NCBI RefSeq assembly: GCF_000466965.1
Contig: NZ_BATB01000032.1
Location: forward strand, 1-39,917
Direction: 5' to 3'
DNA from: Limimaricola cinnabarinus LL-001
GTDB taxonomy: Bacteria; Pseudomonadota; Alphaproteobacteria; Rhodobacterales; Rhodobacteraceae
Length of the DNA: 39,917 bases
How positions within the stretch are numbered: position 1 is the stretch's first letter; the number at the start of each line of letters is the position of its first letter. The translations under genes and the position numbers were made by a program. The notes under the pieces are model-generated. The model had not been told where the DNA came from and did not search any database. It saw nothing but the letters and a program-made list of their open reading frames with translations. Below are positions 7,509 through 16,860 of this stretch, piece after piece.

Positions 7509-8783
7509 ATGTCCCAGGACCGCCTGAACCTCGCCGATCTCAAGGCGCAGAGCCCGAAGGATCTTCTCTCGCTGGCCGAAGAGCTGGAGATCGAGAACGC
7601 CTCGACGATGCGCAAGGGCGACATGATGTTCGCCATCCTCAAGGAACGGGCTGAGGAAGACTGGGTCATCGGCGGCGATGGCGTGCTTGAGGTGCTTCAG
7701 GACGGCTTCGGCTTCCTGCGTAGCCCCGAGGCCAACTATCTGCCCGGTCCCGATGACATCTATGTCTCGCCCGACATGATCCGCCAGTTTTCGTTGAGCA
7801 CCGGTGACACGGTCGAGGGCGTGATCGCCGAACCCAATGAAAACGAACGTTATTTCGCGCTGCGCAGCGTCGAGAAGATCAATTTCGAGGATCCCGATCG
7901 GGCGCGCCACAAGGTCGCCTTCGAGAACCTGACGCCGCTCTATCCCGACGAGCGGCTGAAGATGGAGGTCGAGGAAGAGGCGGCGACGAAGGACCGTTCG
8001 GCACGGATCATCGATCTCGTCTCCCCGATCGGCAAGGGCCAGCGCTCGCTCATCGTGGCGCCGCCGCGCACCGGCAAGACGGTGCTGCTGCAGAACATTG
8101 CGCACTCGATCGAGAAGAACCATCCCGAGTGCTATCTCATCGTGCTGCTCATCGACGAGCGGCCCGAGGAGGTCACCGACATGCAGCGCAGCGTGAAGGG
8201 CGAGGTCGTCTCATCGACCTTCGACGAGCCCGCAACGCGGCACGTTGCCGTGTCGGAGATGGTGATCGAGAAGGCCAAGCGCCTCGTCGAGCACAAGCGC
8301 GACGTAGTGATCCTGCTCGATTCGATCACGCGACTGGGCCGAGCCTTCAACACCACCGTACCGTCCTCGGGCAAGGTGCTGACTGGGGGCGTCGACGCCA
8401 ACGCGCTACAGCGGCCCAAGCGGTTCTTCGGTGCGGCGCGCAACATCGAGGAGGGGGGCTCGCTCACCATCATCGCAACGGCGCTGATCGACACCGGCAG
8501 CCGCATGGACGAGGTGATCTTCGAAGAGTTCAAGGGCACCGGCAACTCCGAGATCGTGCTCGATCGCAAGGTGGCCGACAAGCGCGTCTTCCCGGCGATG
8601 GACATCCTCAAATCGGGCACCCGCAAGGAGGAGCTGCTGGTCGAGAAGATCGATCTGCAGAAAACCTATGTGCTGCGCCGTATCCTTAACCCGATGGGCA
8701 CCACGGATGCGATCGAGTTCCTGATCTCGAAGCTGAAGCAGACCAAGACGAACTCCGATTTCTTCGACTCCATGAACACCTGA
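7509..8783 (+). CDS. rho: transcription termination factor Rho
   Basis: Rho is the hexameric RNA-dependent ATPase that ends transcription of many units. The 424-residue protein shows the domains in order: N-terminal helical part ([22 protein letters not shown]), cold-shock RNA-binding fold with [16 protein letters not shown] near residue 65, Walker [13 protein letters not shown] near residue 185, [16 protein letters not shown] for the catalytic Glu and Walker B region, [24 protein letters not shown] in the Q/R-loop area, and [18 protein letters not shown] chose the ATG at 7509; the open frame from 7395 lies in the leader. mnmE starts about 20 bp downstream. Length and motifs are normal. Confidence 0.98.
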   Translation: MSQDRLNLADLKAQSPKDLLSLAEELEIENASTMRKGDMMFAILKERAEEDWVIGGDGVLEVLQDGFGFLRSPEANYLPGPDDIYVSPDMIRQFSLSTGDTVEGVIAEPNENERYFALRSVEKINFEDPDRARHKVAFENLTPLYPDERLKMEVEEEAATKDRSARIIDLVSPIGKGQRSLIVAPPRTGKTVLLQNIAHSIEKNHPECYLIVLLIDERPEEVTDMQRSVKGEVVSSTFDEPATRHVAVSEMVIEKAKRLVEHKRDVVILLDSITRLGRAFNTTVPSSGKVLTGGVDANALQRPKRFFGAARNIEEGGSLTIIATALIDTGSRMDEVIFEEFKGTGNSEIVLDRKVADKRVFPAMDILKSGTRKEELLVEKIDLQKTYVLRRILNPMGTTDAIEFLISKLKQTKTNSDFFDSMNT

Positions 8784-8805
8784 CGCGAGATCGCAAGGCA
8801 TGGCC

Positions 8806-10089
8806 ATGGATACGATCTATGCCCTGGCGACCGCGCGCGGGCGCGCGGGCGTCGCGGTGATCCGGATCTCGGGTCCCGCCGCGCGTATGGTGGCCGAAAG
8901 ATTGACCGGATCGCTCCCCGAGCATGGCCGAGGACTGAGAGTGGTTCGGAACATGGCGGGTGAGGTCCTGGACGAGGCATTGGTGCTGACCTTTGCCAAA
9001 GGGCGCAGCTTTACCGGGGCCGGGGTCGTGGAGCTTCATCTGCATGGCAGCCGCGCCGTCATAGATGTCGTGTTGAGGGAACTGTCCGAGCAGCCGGAGC
9101 TTCGGTTGGCCCAGGCGGGAGAATTCACGCGGCAGGCCTTGGAGAACGGTCGCCTCGATCTATCGCAGGTCGAGGGGCTGGCCGATCTGGTCGATGCCGA
9201 AACCGAAGCGCAGCGGCGGCAGGCGATGCGGGTGATGTCCGGTGGGCTTGGCCGAAAGGCCGATCAGTGGAAGCGAGACCTGTTGCGGGCCATGGCTCTG
9301 CTCGAGGCCGTTATCGATTTCGCCGAAGAGGACGTGCCTGTCGATGTCACGCCTGAGGTTACCGCGACCCTCGAACGCTGTCGGCAGGCGATGCAGGTCG
9401 AAATGGACGGTGTCGTCGCGGCGGAACGCATCAGGGACGGGTTTGAGGTCGCCATCATCGGTGCACCGAACATGGGCAAATCTACCTTGCTTAATCACTT
9501 GGCCGGACGCGAGGCGGCAATCATCTCCGACGTGCCAGGCACGACGCGGGACGTGATCGAGGTCCGGATGGATCTCCGTGGGCTTCCTGTGACGCTTCTC
9601 GATACGGCGGGCCTGCGGGAGTCGACGGATGCCGTCGAGGCGATAGGGATCGCGCGGGCACGCGAGCGCGCGCAGCAGGCTGATGTAAGGGTGCATTTGG
9701 TCACTCCGGAAGAAATCGATACCGTCACCGAGGGGCCGAAAGACATCGTTCGGATTGGTCGCTGTGACCGATATTCCCCTGGCCTTTCAGGAGTTTCCGG
9801 CCTGACTGGGGCGGGTGTCGACGAACTTCTGTCGGCCATCTCGGACCGTCTGTCATCACGCGCGCTGGGAGCCGGGGTTGCCATACGCGAACGCCATCGC
9901 GAAGCGCTCTCTGTGGGAGTGGAGCATATGGAGCGTTGCCTTTCCATTGTCTCTGAATCTCATGGGGCGCTCGATCTTGCGGCGGAAGAGCTGCGCCTTG
10001 GGGTCAGAACACTTGACACTTTGGTCGGCCGGGTCGATGTGGAAGACATCCTTGGCGAAATATTTTCGAGCTTCTGCATCGGCAAATAG
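8806..10089 (+). CDS. mnmE: tRNA modification GTPase MnmE
   Basis: MnmE works with MnmG to add the carboxymethylaminomethyl group at U34 of certain tRNAs. The 427-residue protein has the folate-binding N-terminal domain ([23 protein letters not shown]), a helical region, and a G domain: G1 [12 protein letters not shown] near residue 219, G2 PGTTRDV, G3 LDTAGLR. It ends with the catalytic CIGK. The G4 box is unusual: GRCDR in place of the common NKxD, keeping the Asp. The G1 Met replaces the usual Ala. I chose the second ATG (8806) because AAGG at 8795-8798 sits seven bases ahead, too close for the ATG at 8800. mnmG follows after three bases. Confidence 0.95.
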   Translation: MDTIYALATARGRAGVAVIRISGPAARMVAERLTGSLPEHGRGLRVVRNMAGEVLDEALVLTFAKGRSFTGAGVVELHLHGSRAVIDVVLRELSEQPELRLAQAGEFTRQALENGRLDLSQVEGLADLVDAETEAQRRQAMRVMSGGLGRKADQWKRDLLRAMALLEAVIDFAEEDVPVDVTPEVTATLERCRQAMQVEMDGVVAAERIRDGFEVAIIGAPNMGKSTLLNHLAGREAAIISDVPGTTRDVIEVRMDLRGLPVTLLDTAGLRESTDAVEAIGIARARERAQQADVRVHLVTPEEIDTVTEGPKDIVRIGRCDRYSPGLSGVSGLTGAGVDELLSAISDRLSSRALGAGVAIRERHREALSVGVEHMERCLSIVSESHGALDLAAEELRLGVRTLDTLVGRVDVEDILGEIFSSFCIGK

Positions 10090-10092
10090 GGG

Positions 10093-11958
10093 GTGTTTCA
10101 CGTGAAACATGAAACCTACGATATTATCGTGGTTGGCGGGGGACATGCCGGCGTGGAAGCTGCGGCTATAGCCAGCCGCATGGGTGCCCGAACGGCGCTT
10201 ATCACGATGAAGGCCGCCACGATTGGCGTTATGTCGTGTAATCCTGCGATCGGAGGTCTTGGGAAAGGACACTTGGTCCGCGAGATCGACGCACTCGACG
10301 GGTTGATGGGACGCGTCGCGGATGTTGCCGGGATCCAATACCGCCTCCTTAATCGAAAGAAAGGCCCTGCGGTTCAAGGCCCAAGGTTGCAAGCAGATCG
10401 TCAGTTGTATCGCGAGCGGATGCAGGTTGAACTGCGACAGATCAAAGGTCTGGATATCGTCGAAGGCGAGGTGACCGATCTTGTTGAAGCACACGGCCGC
10501 GTCTGTGGAGTCGAACTAGCAGAGAGCCAACGGCTACATGCGCAAGCGGTCATTCTGACCACCGGTACTTTCCTCAATGGCATGCTTCATTTCGGTGGTG
10601 AGACCCGCGTGGGCGGCCGGTTCGGTGACAATGCTTCGAACCGGTTGGCCGATCGGATCATGAGTCTCGGCCTGCGCATGGGGCGTCTGAAGACCGGAAC
10701 TCCCGCCCGTCTGAACGGACGGACGATAGACTGGTCACGTTTGGATTCGCAGCCGGGTGATAATGATCCGGTGATGTTGTCCTTTCTGAATGAGCAACCT
10801 CAAGCGCGTCAGATCGCCTGTGGTATTACCCATACCAATGTTGCCGCCCACGACATCATTCGTGCGAATTTGACCAAGTCCGCTATGCATAGTGGCAATA
10901 TCACTGGATCCGGTCCCCGATACTGTCCCTCTATCGAAGACAAGGTTGTACGCTTCGCCGAAAAGGACAGCCATCAAGTCTTCCTAGAGCCCGAAGGGTT
11001 AGGCACGGATACGGTCTATCCTAACGGGATATCGACATCATTGCCGCTCGATGTGCAGGAGAGCTTCATCAGAAGCATGGCGGGCCTCGAACGTGTCGAA
11101 ATCGAACAACCGGGATATGCCATCGAGTATGACTATGTCGACCCGCGCGCCCTGAACAGCAGCCTTGAACTCAAGGAGGTGCCTGGGCTTTACCTTGCTG
11201 GGCAGATTAACGGCACGACCGGTTATGAAGAAGCTGCTGCACAGGGCTGCGCCGCTGGTGCAGCGGCAGCTGCGACGGCGCTTGGCCGAGATGGGATCGT
11301 CTTCAGCCGAACCAGTTCTTATATCGGCGTGATGATCGACGATCTGATCACGCGGGGCGTGACTGAACCCTATCGTATGTTTACGTCACGAGCAGAGTTC
11401 CGCCTTTCTCTTCGTGCTGACAATGCCGATCAGCGGTTGACAGAAGCCGGGCGAACGGTTGGGTGCATTGGTGATCAGCGTTGGAGCCATTTTCAGGACA
11501 AGATGGACAAATTGCAGGCAGGGCGCGCGGTTCTTGGTTCCAAGACATTTCCAGCGGCCGAACTCGCGGCACGCGGAGCTAACCTGAATCCGGATCGACC
11601 AGCCAAGTCGGGATTGGCAGCATTGACGCTTGCCGAGATCGATTTTGATATGCTGTTGTCGATCGATCCTACGTTGCAGGATGTCGACCGGGCCACGGCG
11701 GTACAATTGAAGAATGAGGCAACATACGCTGCTTACCTGCAGCGCCAAGATCGCGACGCCGAAGCTATTCGGCGTGACGAGGGTCGTCATCTGCCGGCCG
11801 ATCTAGATTATTCTCTTATCGCCGGTCTTTCTTCAGAACTCCGCGGCAAGCTTGAGAGTATCCGACCCCGGTCTATTGGCGAAGCCGGGCGCATTGAGGG
11901 CATGACTGCTGCCGGCCTCTTGTTGTTGATGGGTGCCAGTCGGCGGGCGGCTGCGTGA
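10093..11958 (+). CDS. mnmG: tRNA uridine-5-carboxymethylaminomethyl modification enzyme MnmG (GidA)
   Basis: MnmG is the FAD-dependent partner of MnmE in U34 modification. The 621-residue sequence has the FAD fold [21 protein letters not shown], then [61 protein letters not shown], and [21 protein letters not shown], all classic. The C-terminal helical domain binds MnmE and tRNA. The start is a GTG at 10093, and the first codons (MFHVKH) are encoded by a perfect parS site. A downstream GTG at 10102 is possible. Codon use here is visibly less GC-rich than in rho or maeB. It overlaps the rsmG start by one base (TGATG). Confidence 0.97.
   Translation: MFHVKHETYDIIVVGGGHAGVEAAAIASRMGARTALITMKAATIGVMSCNPAIGGLGKGHLVREIDALDGLMGRVADVAGIQYRLLNRKKGPAVQGPRLQADRQLYRERMQVELRQIKGLDIVEGEVTDLVEAHGRVCGVELAESQRLHAQAVILTTGTFLNGMLHFGGETRVGGRFGDNASNRLADRIMSLGLRMGRLKTGTPARLNGRTIDWSRLDSQPGDNDPVMLSFLNEQPQARQIACGITHTNVAAHDIIRANLTKSAMHSGNITGSGPRYCPSIEDKVVRFAEKDSHQVFLEPEGLGTDTVYPNGISTSLPLDVQESFIRSMAGLERVEIEQPGYAIEYDYVDPRALNSSLELKEVPGLYLAGQINGTTGYEEAAAQGCAAGAAAAATALGRDGIVFSRTSSYIGVMIDDLITRGVTEPYRMFTSRAEFRLSLRADNADQRLTEAGRTVGCIGDQRWSHFQDKMDKLQAGRAVLGSKTFPAAELAARGANLNPDRPAKSGLAALTLAEIDFDMLLSIDPTLQDVDRATAVQLKNEATYAAYLQRQDRDAEAIRRDEGRHLPADLDYSLIAGLSSELRGKLESIRPRSIGEAGRIEGMTAAGLLLLMGASRRAAA
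10094..10109. other. parS: parS site 1 (perfect 16-bp palindrome)
   Basis: TGTTTCACGTGAAACA matches the bacterial parS consensus at every base. ParB loads here and spreads to form the partition complex. It covers the mnmG start codon and first five sense codons, and is about 3.3 kb from the likely origin and 3.3 kb upstream of parB. Confidence 0.95.
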
Positions 11959-12584
11959 TGGTAATTGAGGATCCTGCTCCGCTAGCCGTACCAAGTGTTT
12001 CACGTGAAACAAGCGAAGCACTAGCAGAATATATGGCACTACTGAGGAAGTGGTCGCCGATTATCAATTTAGTTTCTCGAAACGATCTTGAGCATCTCGA
12101 AAAACGGCATATCGAAGATAGCTTGCAACTGGCTGCATTTTTCCCGAATGATACCGTCAACTGGATAGATATTGGCTCCGGAGGCGGTCTTCCAGGTATC
12201 GTCCTTGCGATCGCGGCAAGATCCATTGCACCACAATTGCAATTTCAACTGATCGAAAGCGATAATCGAAAAGCCACTTTTCTCCGTACAGCGGCCCGCA
12301 CCTTTGATCTCAACGTAAAAGTCCATACAGGCCGCGTCGAAGACATCGATCCTCTAAAAGCTGGTGTCATTAGTGCGCGTGCACTCGGATCTCTTGATAT
12401 GCTGCTCAGCTACGCCAACCGACATCTCGTTCAAAATGGGCAATGCGTGTTCCTGAAAGGGCAGTCTCATGAGACTGAAATCTCGAACGCCAAACGCAAT
12501 TGGACTTTCAACGTTCGCAGATACGTCAGTTGCACTGACGACGCTGCCCGCGTCCTCCTGATTAGTGATCTGCAACATGCCTGA
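11958..12584 (+). CDS. rsmG: 16S rRNA (guanine527-N7)-methyltransferase RsmG (GidB)
   Basis: RsmG methylates G527 in the 530 loop of 16S rRNA using S-adenosylmethionine. The 208-residue protein has the family pattern: [28 protein letters not shown] at the N-terminus, HIEDSLQL, the SAM-binding [17 protein letters not shown] near residue 72, [39 protein letters not shown], and [11 protein letters not shown]. The ATG at 11958 overlaps the mnmG stop; a GTG at 11955 is the alternative. The gene is clearly the least GC-rich in the window, with many A/T third positions. A perfect parS lies in codons for SVSRET. Its stop overlaps the parA start by eight bases. Confidence 0.96.
   Translation: MVIEDPAPLAVPSVSRETSEALAEYMALLRKWSPIINLVSRNDLEHLEKRHIEDSLQLAAFFPNDTVNWIDIGSGGGLPGIVLAIAARSIAPQLQFQLIESDNRKATFLRTAARTFDLNVKVHTGRVEDIDPLKAGVISARALGSLDMLLSYANRHLVQNGQCVFLKGQSHETEISNAKRNWTFNVRRYVSCTDDAARVLLISDLQHA
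11996..12011. other. parS: parS site 2 (perfect 16-bp palindrome)
   Basis: A second exact TGTTTCACGTGAAACA, inside rsmG and encoding part of SVSRET, about 1.9 kb from the first site. Two sites upstream of parAB are a normal alphaproteobacterial arrangement. Confidence 0.95.
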
Positions 12585-13358
12585 CACCTGCCACATTATC
12601 GCATTGGCGAACCAGAAAGGCGGCGTGGGCAAGACCACTACTGCGATCAATCTCGGCGCCGCTTGGCAAAAGCTGGGCGGAAGGTCCTATTGATCGATAT
12701 GGATCCACAGGGCAACGCCTCGACAGGGCTCGGGCTTGCTCGTAGCGATCGGCGCTCGACCACCTATGACCTGCTTCTTGGAAACGGCAAAGCGAGTGCT
12801 GGTGTCCACGGGACTCAAGTTGTGGGTTTGGATATCATACCTGCCACGACCGATCTCAGTTCCGCCGATGTCGAACTCATGTCTTCGGCCGACCGGAGCC
12901 GCATTCTGCGCAGACGTTTGAAGGAACTGCTGCAGGATAGAGTAGAGTATGACTATGTCCTTATAGACTGTCCCCCGGCGCTCAACCTTCTGACCATCAA
13001 TGCCATGGTTGCGGCCGCTTCTGTCATCGTGCCGCTGCAGAGTGAATTCTTCGCTCTCGAGGGACTATCGCAGCTCATGCTTACACTGAGAGAAGTCCGC
13101 GGATCTGCGAATAAATCCCTCCGCATCGAAGGGATCGTTCTGACCATGTACGACAGGCGCAACAATCTGTCGCAACAGGTCGAAGCAGACGCCCGAGAAA
13201 CCCTTGGGGACTTGGTATTCAAGACGGTCATCCCGCGCAATGTGCGGTTGAGCGAAGCGCCATCTCATGCGATGCCGGTGCTTGATTATGATCCCGCCTG
13301 CGCGGGGACCAAGGCCTATCTCGATCTGGCCGCAGAAGTGATCCAACGCGAGGGGTGA
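12577..13358 (+). CDS. parA: chromosome partitioning ATPase ParA, interrupted by a frameshift near 12662
   Basis: ParA binds DNA non-specifically as an ATP dimer and pulls ParB-parS complexes apart. The start at 12577 gives [20 protein letters not shown], which holds the deviant Walker A (KGGVGKTT). The frame then stops early as [12 protein letters not shown]. The next frame continues as [20 protein letters not shown] with the A' motif, [19 protein letters not shown] (Walker B), [16 protein letters not shown] and [18 protein letters not shown]. Adding one C (GCCGCTTGG to GCCGCCTTGG) restores about 260 residues, the usual size. ParA is important for segregation, so a sequence error is likely. 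A start at the TTG 12663 would lose the ATP site. parB overlaps by one base. Confidence 0.92.
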
Positions 13359-14248
13359 TGTCGGACATGGTTGAGAAGCAAAAGGCACGTGGGCTGGGCA
13401 GAGGGCTCTCGGCTCTCATGGCCGATGTTACGCAGGATCAAAGCACCGCAGAGCAGGCGAGACGTCCCGACATGATGGTTCCGATCGAAAATATCCGTCC
13501 GAACCCGGACCAGCCACGGCGTCATTTCGATGAAACCGCTCTCGACGAACTCGCTGCCTCCATTCGCGAAAAAGGCGTCATCCAACCGCTGATCGTACGG
13601 CGCGATTCATCCCGCGAAGGGTATTTCGAGATTGTGGCAGGCGAACGTCGCTGGCGCGCCTCGCAGCTCGCCAAGCTGCATGAACTGCCAGTACTCATCC
13701 GAGAATACAGCGATACCGAAGTTCTCGAAGTCGCTATCATTGAGAACATCCAGCGCGCGGACCTCAACGCCATAGACGAGGCCGCGGGTTATCGGCAGCT
13801 GATGGACCGCTTCGGTCATACCCAGGAACAACTGGCAAGTGCGCTCGGCAAGAGCCGCAGCCATATTGCCAACCTTATGCGGCTTCTGTCGCTCCCGGAT
13901 GACGTGCAAGAAATGTTGACCTCCGGCCAGTTGACTGCCGGCCATGCCCGGACGCTCGTCGGGAACGAGCAGGCGTCAAGCCTTGCTAGGCAAATGCTGC
14001 TCAAGGGGATGTCGGTGCGCGATGCCGAATCCCTTGTGCGCAAACCGGGGAAGGCACCGACCGTAAGATCCGCGCGCAAATCCTCAAAGGACGCGGACAC
14101 CGTTCAGATCGAAAGTGATATCTCGGCCACCCTGCGGATGCCGGTAAGCATCGATCACGATCCTCAAGGCGAGGGTGGCAAAGTAACGCTGCGCTACCGA
14201 GATCTCGAACAACTCGACGATCTTCTTCGGCTCCTGTCCGGGGGGTGA
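13358..14248 (+). CDS. parB: chromosome partitioning protein ParB
   Basis: ParB is a CTP-dependent DNA clamp that loads at parS and stimulates ParA. The 296-residue protein begins with KARGLGRGLSALMADV, the ParA-contacting end typical of the family. Then come IRPNPDQPRRHFDETALDEL, the CTP-binding GERRWRAS near residue 92, ENIQRADLNAIDEA, and the helix-turn-helix TQEQLASALGKSRSHIANLMRLL that reads parS. The last 40 residues form the dimerisation domain (KVTLRYRDLEQLDDLLRLL). The ATG at 13358 overlaps the parA stop (TGATG); the GTG at 13355 is an alternative. The two parS sites upstream are its expected targets. Confidence 0.97.
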   Translation: MSDMVEKQKARGLGRGLSALMADVTQDQSTAEQARRPDMMVPIENIRPNPDQPRRHFDETALDELAASIREKGVIQPLIVRRDSSREGYFEIVAGERRWRASQLAKLHELPVLIREYSDTEVLEVAIIENIQRADLNAIDEAAGYRQLMDRFGHTQEQLASALGKSRSHIANLMRLLSLPDDVQEMLTSGQLTAGHARTLVGNEQASSLARQMLLKGMSVRDAESLVRKPGKAPTVRSARKSSKDADTVQIESDISATLRMPVSIDHDPQGEGGKVTLRYRDLEQLDDLLRLLSGG

Positions 14249-14255
14249 CCCCCGG
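14238..14255. terminator. GC-rich hairpin at the convergent ends of parB and hemW
   Basis: CCGGGGG and CCCCCGG form a 7-bp stem with loop GTGA over the parB stop codon. No T tract follows on either strand, so it may only help Rho-dependent ending or protect the 3' end. Confidence 0.3.
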
Positions 14256-14257
14256 GT

Positions 14258-15421
14258 TCACGCCAGAAGTTCGCGCAGTAGAGCGTTCAGGATCGGCCGA
14301 CCAGCTTCCGTCGCGATCAGCCGGTCCTCAACTCGGCGAAGGAAACCAAGGTCCTCCAGGCCTTGGACCCGGCTAGCGAAATCCTTGGAATTGACCGGGG
14401 CACGCTCGGGAATTGCCACACCTTCCTGAAGCCGGAGACCCATCATGATGGTCTCCTCGAAAGCTTCGACGGGCTCCAGCGGTACACGCGGGAGCTCTCC
14501 AGCAACATCGGCCTCGACGTCCCGCAACCAGGCACCCGGAGCTTTCGGGGCTTCGGTTGCCAGTCGAGCACCAGCGATCCCAAGTCGACCATGGGCGCCG
14601 GGTCCGATACCGACCCAGTCGCCAGCGCGCCAATACACCATGTTATGCCGGCTTTCCGCCCCTGGAACAGCATGATTCGACACTTCATACGCTGGAAGAC
14701 CCGCTGACGTCGTCAGGGCTTGGGTGATCTCGTACATCTCCGCCGCCCGATCCTCGTCAGGCAGTCCTCTTAACCCACCACGCGCCAGTCGATCACCAAA
14801 GGCTGTCCCGTCTTCCACCGTCAATTGATAGAGCGACAGGTGATCCGCACATAGCTGGAGAGCGCGTTCCAATTCGGCGGACCATTGCTCGGGCGTCTGA
14901 TCTTGCCGGGCGTAGATCAGGTCGAAACTGATCCTATCAAAGGCATTTCGCGCAATATCGAAGGCCCGCAGCCCTTCGGCGACAGAGTGTAATCGGCCAA
15001 GCCGCCTGAGGTCATTGTCATTCAAGGCCTGCATTCCCATGGACACGCGGTTGACGCCGGCTTGGCGGTAGCCTGCGAACCTGTCCGCTTCGATCGACGT
15101 CGGGTTGGCCTCGAGCGTGACCTCGACATCGTTGCGAAGCCGCCAGCGGCGACCGATCCGATCCAGGATCGCACCGACGATGCGCGGCTCCATCAGGCTC
15201 GGTGTGCCACCACCGAAGAACACCGATCCCAAGATCCGATCCCCGGTCTCCTCGGCAAGCCGATCCAACTCGCTCAGATAGGCCGCTGCCCAGCGATCCT
15301 GATCGACCGTTTGGGCAACATGGCTGTTGAAGTCGCAATAGGGGCATTTGGCTTGGCAGAAGGGCCAATGCAGATAGAGGCCAAAACCGCCCCTCTGCCA
15401 GTTTTCGAGAGCCTCAGCCAA
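14258..15421 (-). CDS. hemW: radical SAM heme chaperone HemW
   Basis: HemW binds heme and an iron-sulfur cluster and is thought to deliver heme to respiratory proteins; it was long annotated as an oxygen-independent coproporphyrinogen III oxidase. The 387-residue protein shows FGLYLHWPFCQAKCPYCDFN, with the Cys-x3-Cys-x2-Cys cluster motif near residue 22, SVFFGGGTPSLMEP, EVTLEANPTSIEADRF, GVNRVSMGMQALNDNDLRRLGR, and a C-terminal HemW domain with YEVSNHAVPGAESRHNMVYW. The lack of the extra N-terminal segment of true HemN fits HemW. The start overlaps the rdgB stop by eight bases, so rph-rdgB-hemW is likely one unit. Confidence 0.94.
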   Translation of the reverse strand: MAEALENWQRGGFGLYLHWPFCQAKCPYCDFNSHVAQTVDQDRWAAAYLSELDRLAEETGDRILGSVFFGGGTPSLMEPRIVGAILDRIGRRWRLRNDVEVTLEANPTSIEADRFAGYRQAGVNRVSMGMQALNDNDLRRLGRLHSVAEGLRAFDIARNAFDRISFDLIYARQDQTPEQWSAELERALQLCADHLSLYQLTVEDGTAFGDRLARGGLRGLPDEDRAAEMYEITQALTTSAGLPAYEVSNHAVPGAESRHNMVYWRAGDWVGIGPGAHGRLGIAGARLATEAPKAPGAWLRDVEADVAGELPRVPLEPVEAFEETIMMGLRLQEGVAIPERAPVNSKDFASRVQGLEDLGFLRRVEDRLIATEAGRPILNALLRELLA

Positions 15422-16022
15422 GACAGGCCCGCAGCTTCTCCACCGCGCGGGCGCGGTGGCTCATGGCGTTCTTCGTATCGGTGTCCATCTCGGCAAAGGT
15501 GATCTCGTGGCCCTCGGGCACGAAGATCGGGTCGTATCCGTGACCGCGCGCCCCGCGCATCGGCCATGTGACCGTGCCGGCAGCATGACCCTCGAACACC
15601 TCTTCATGGCCATCGGGCCAAGCCAGCACGAGGGTGCAGCAGAACCGGGCCCGGTGCGGAGCAGGGCGACCCGAGGCTTCGAGCTCGCGATGCACCCGCT
15701 CCATTGCGATGTCGAAATCGCGGCCCTCGCCGGTTTCGGCCCAATCGGCGGTATAGACACCGGGCTGACCATCGAGATCGAAGACCTCGAGCCCGCTATC
15801 GTCAGCCAGCGCCGGAAGCCCGGTCGCCGCGACGGCGGCGCGGGCCTTGATCCGGGCATTGCCGACAAAGCTCTGCTCCGTCTCTTCGGGTTCGGGCAGG
15901 CCGTGATCGGCATTGCCCGTCACCGTGACGCCATAGGGCGACAACAGCGCGCGAAATTCATCGAGCTTGCCCGTATTATGCGTAGCCACGACGAGGGAGG
16001 TCTCGGCAAAGCGGCGCATCAT
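15414..16022 (-). CDS. rdgB: non-canonical purine NTP pyrophosphatase (RdgB/HAM1)
   Basis: RdgB removes ITP, dITP and XTP from the nucleotide pool by hydrolysis to monophosphates. The roughly 200-residue protein has the family marks [18 protein letters not shown] at the N-terminus (nucleotide binding), [27 protein letters not shown] in the middle, [20 protein letters not shown], and [14 protein letters not shown] at the end. Two ATGs overlap the rph stop: 16022 (ATGA overlap) and 16019 (TGATG); I list the first but either could be used. The open frame further upstream lies inside rph. Confidence 0.94.
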   Translation of the reverse strand: MMRRFAETSLVVATHNTGKLDEFRALLSPYGVTVTGNADHGLPEPEETEQSFVGNARIKARAAVAATGLPALADDSGLEVFDLDGQPGVYTADWAETGEGRDFDIAMERVHRELEASGRPAPHRARFCCTLVLAWPDGHEEVFEGHAAGTVTWPMRGARGHGYDPIFVPEGHEITFAEMDTDTKNAMSHRARAVEKLRACLG

Positions 16023-16726
16023 GCGATCGCCGCGAGCTGTGCGCGGCCCAGCTCGGCGCATCCCGCCTCTGCCAGATCCAGCAGCTGGGTCATCTGTTCG
16101 CGCGTGAAGGTCGAGCCCTCGGCCGACATCTGTACCTCGATCAGGCGCGATCCCGACATCACGAAATTGCCGTCAACGCCAGCCTCGCTGTCTTCGGGAT
16201 AGTCGAGATCGAGCACGGGTTGCCCCGCATAGAGACCGCAGCTGACTGCCGAGACCGGCTCGGCCAGCGGATCGGTCTTCACGAGGCCCGCCTTCATCAG
16301 CTTCTGAACGGCGAGCTTCATGGCGACCCAGCCACCGGTGATCGCGGCGCAGCGGGTGCCGCCATCGGCCTGAATCACGTCGCAGTCGATGGTGATCTGC
16401 CGCTCGCCGAGCGCATGGAAATCGACTCCGGCCCGGAGGGACCGCCCGATCAGGCGCTGGATCTCCTGCGTGCGGCCCGACTGCTTGTCCTTGGACTCGC
16501 GCCGCATCCGGCTGTTTGTGGCGCGCGGCAGCATGCCGTATTCCGCCGTGACCCAACCTTGGCCCGAGTTGCGCTTGAAGGGCGGCACGCGCTCCTCGAC
16601 GGTGGCGGTACAGATCACTTGGGTCTGGCCGACACGGATCAGGCAGGAACCTTCCGCGTGACAGTTGAAGCCCGTTTCGATCTCGACGGCGCGCAGCGCG
16701 TCGGGGGTCCGTCCGGAGGGGCGCAT
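16019..16726 (-). CDS. rph: ribonuclease PH
   Basis: RNase PH trims tRNA 3' ends by phosphorolysis. The 235-residue protein carries [20 protein letters not shown] at the start, [60 protein letters not shown] with the phosphate-binding Arg pair, [25 protein letters not shown] with the catalytic Asp, and [17 protein letters not shown] near the C-terminus. Length and order are normal. It is the first gene of the minus-strand group rph-rdgB-hemW and is divergent from hrcA across 134 bp. Confidence 0.97.
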   Translation of the reverse strand: MRPSGRTPDALRAVEIETGFNCHAEGSCLIRVGQTQVICTATVEERVPPFKRNSGQGWVTAEYGMLPRATNSRMRRESKDKQSGRTQEIQRLIGRSLRAGVDFHALGERQITIDCDVIQADGGTRCAAITGGWVAMKLAVQKLMKAGLVKTDPLAEPVSAVSCGLYAGQPVLDLDYPEDSEAGVDGNFVMSGSRLIEVQMSAEGSTFTREQMTQLLDLAEAGCAELGRAQLAAIA

Positions 16727-16801
16727 AGTGTCATCCTTTCATGTGTCGGGCTTGCGCATACGCCTTGCCGACCACAAATCCAAGGCCGCCGCGGGGCCGC
16801 A

Positions 16802-16830
16802 TTGACCTCGCCCCCGACCCGCCCCTATGG
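16802..16830 (+). promoter_or_regulatory. likely hrcA-grpE promoter
   Basis: TTGACC (16802-16807) and CTATGG (16825-16830) are 17 bp apart, about 30 bp ahead of the hrcA ATG. The -10 area, CCCTATGG, also resembles the alphaproteobacterial RpoH (heat-shock) -10 CCTAT, which would suit hrcA-grpE. I see no CIRCE repeat here. Confidence 0.5.
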
Positions 16831-16860
16831 TGCCATGCCCCGCAAGGAACCCTGACCGCG

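Noticed and set aside
12663..13358. parA starting at the TTG 12663
   Set aside because: It would lack the Walker A ATP site, which is present in the preceding frame from 12577.
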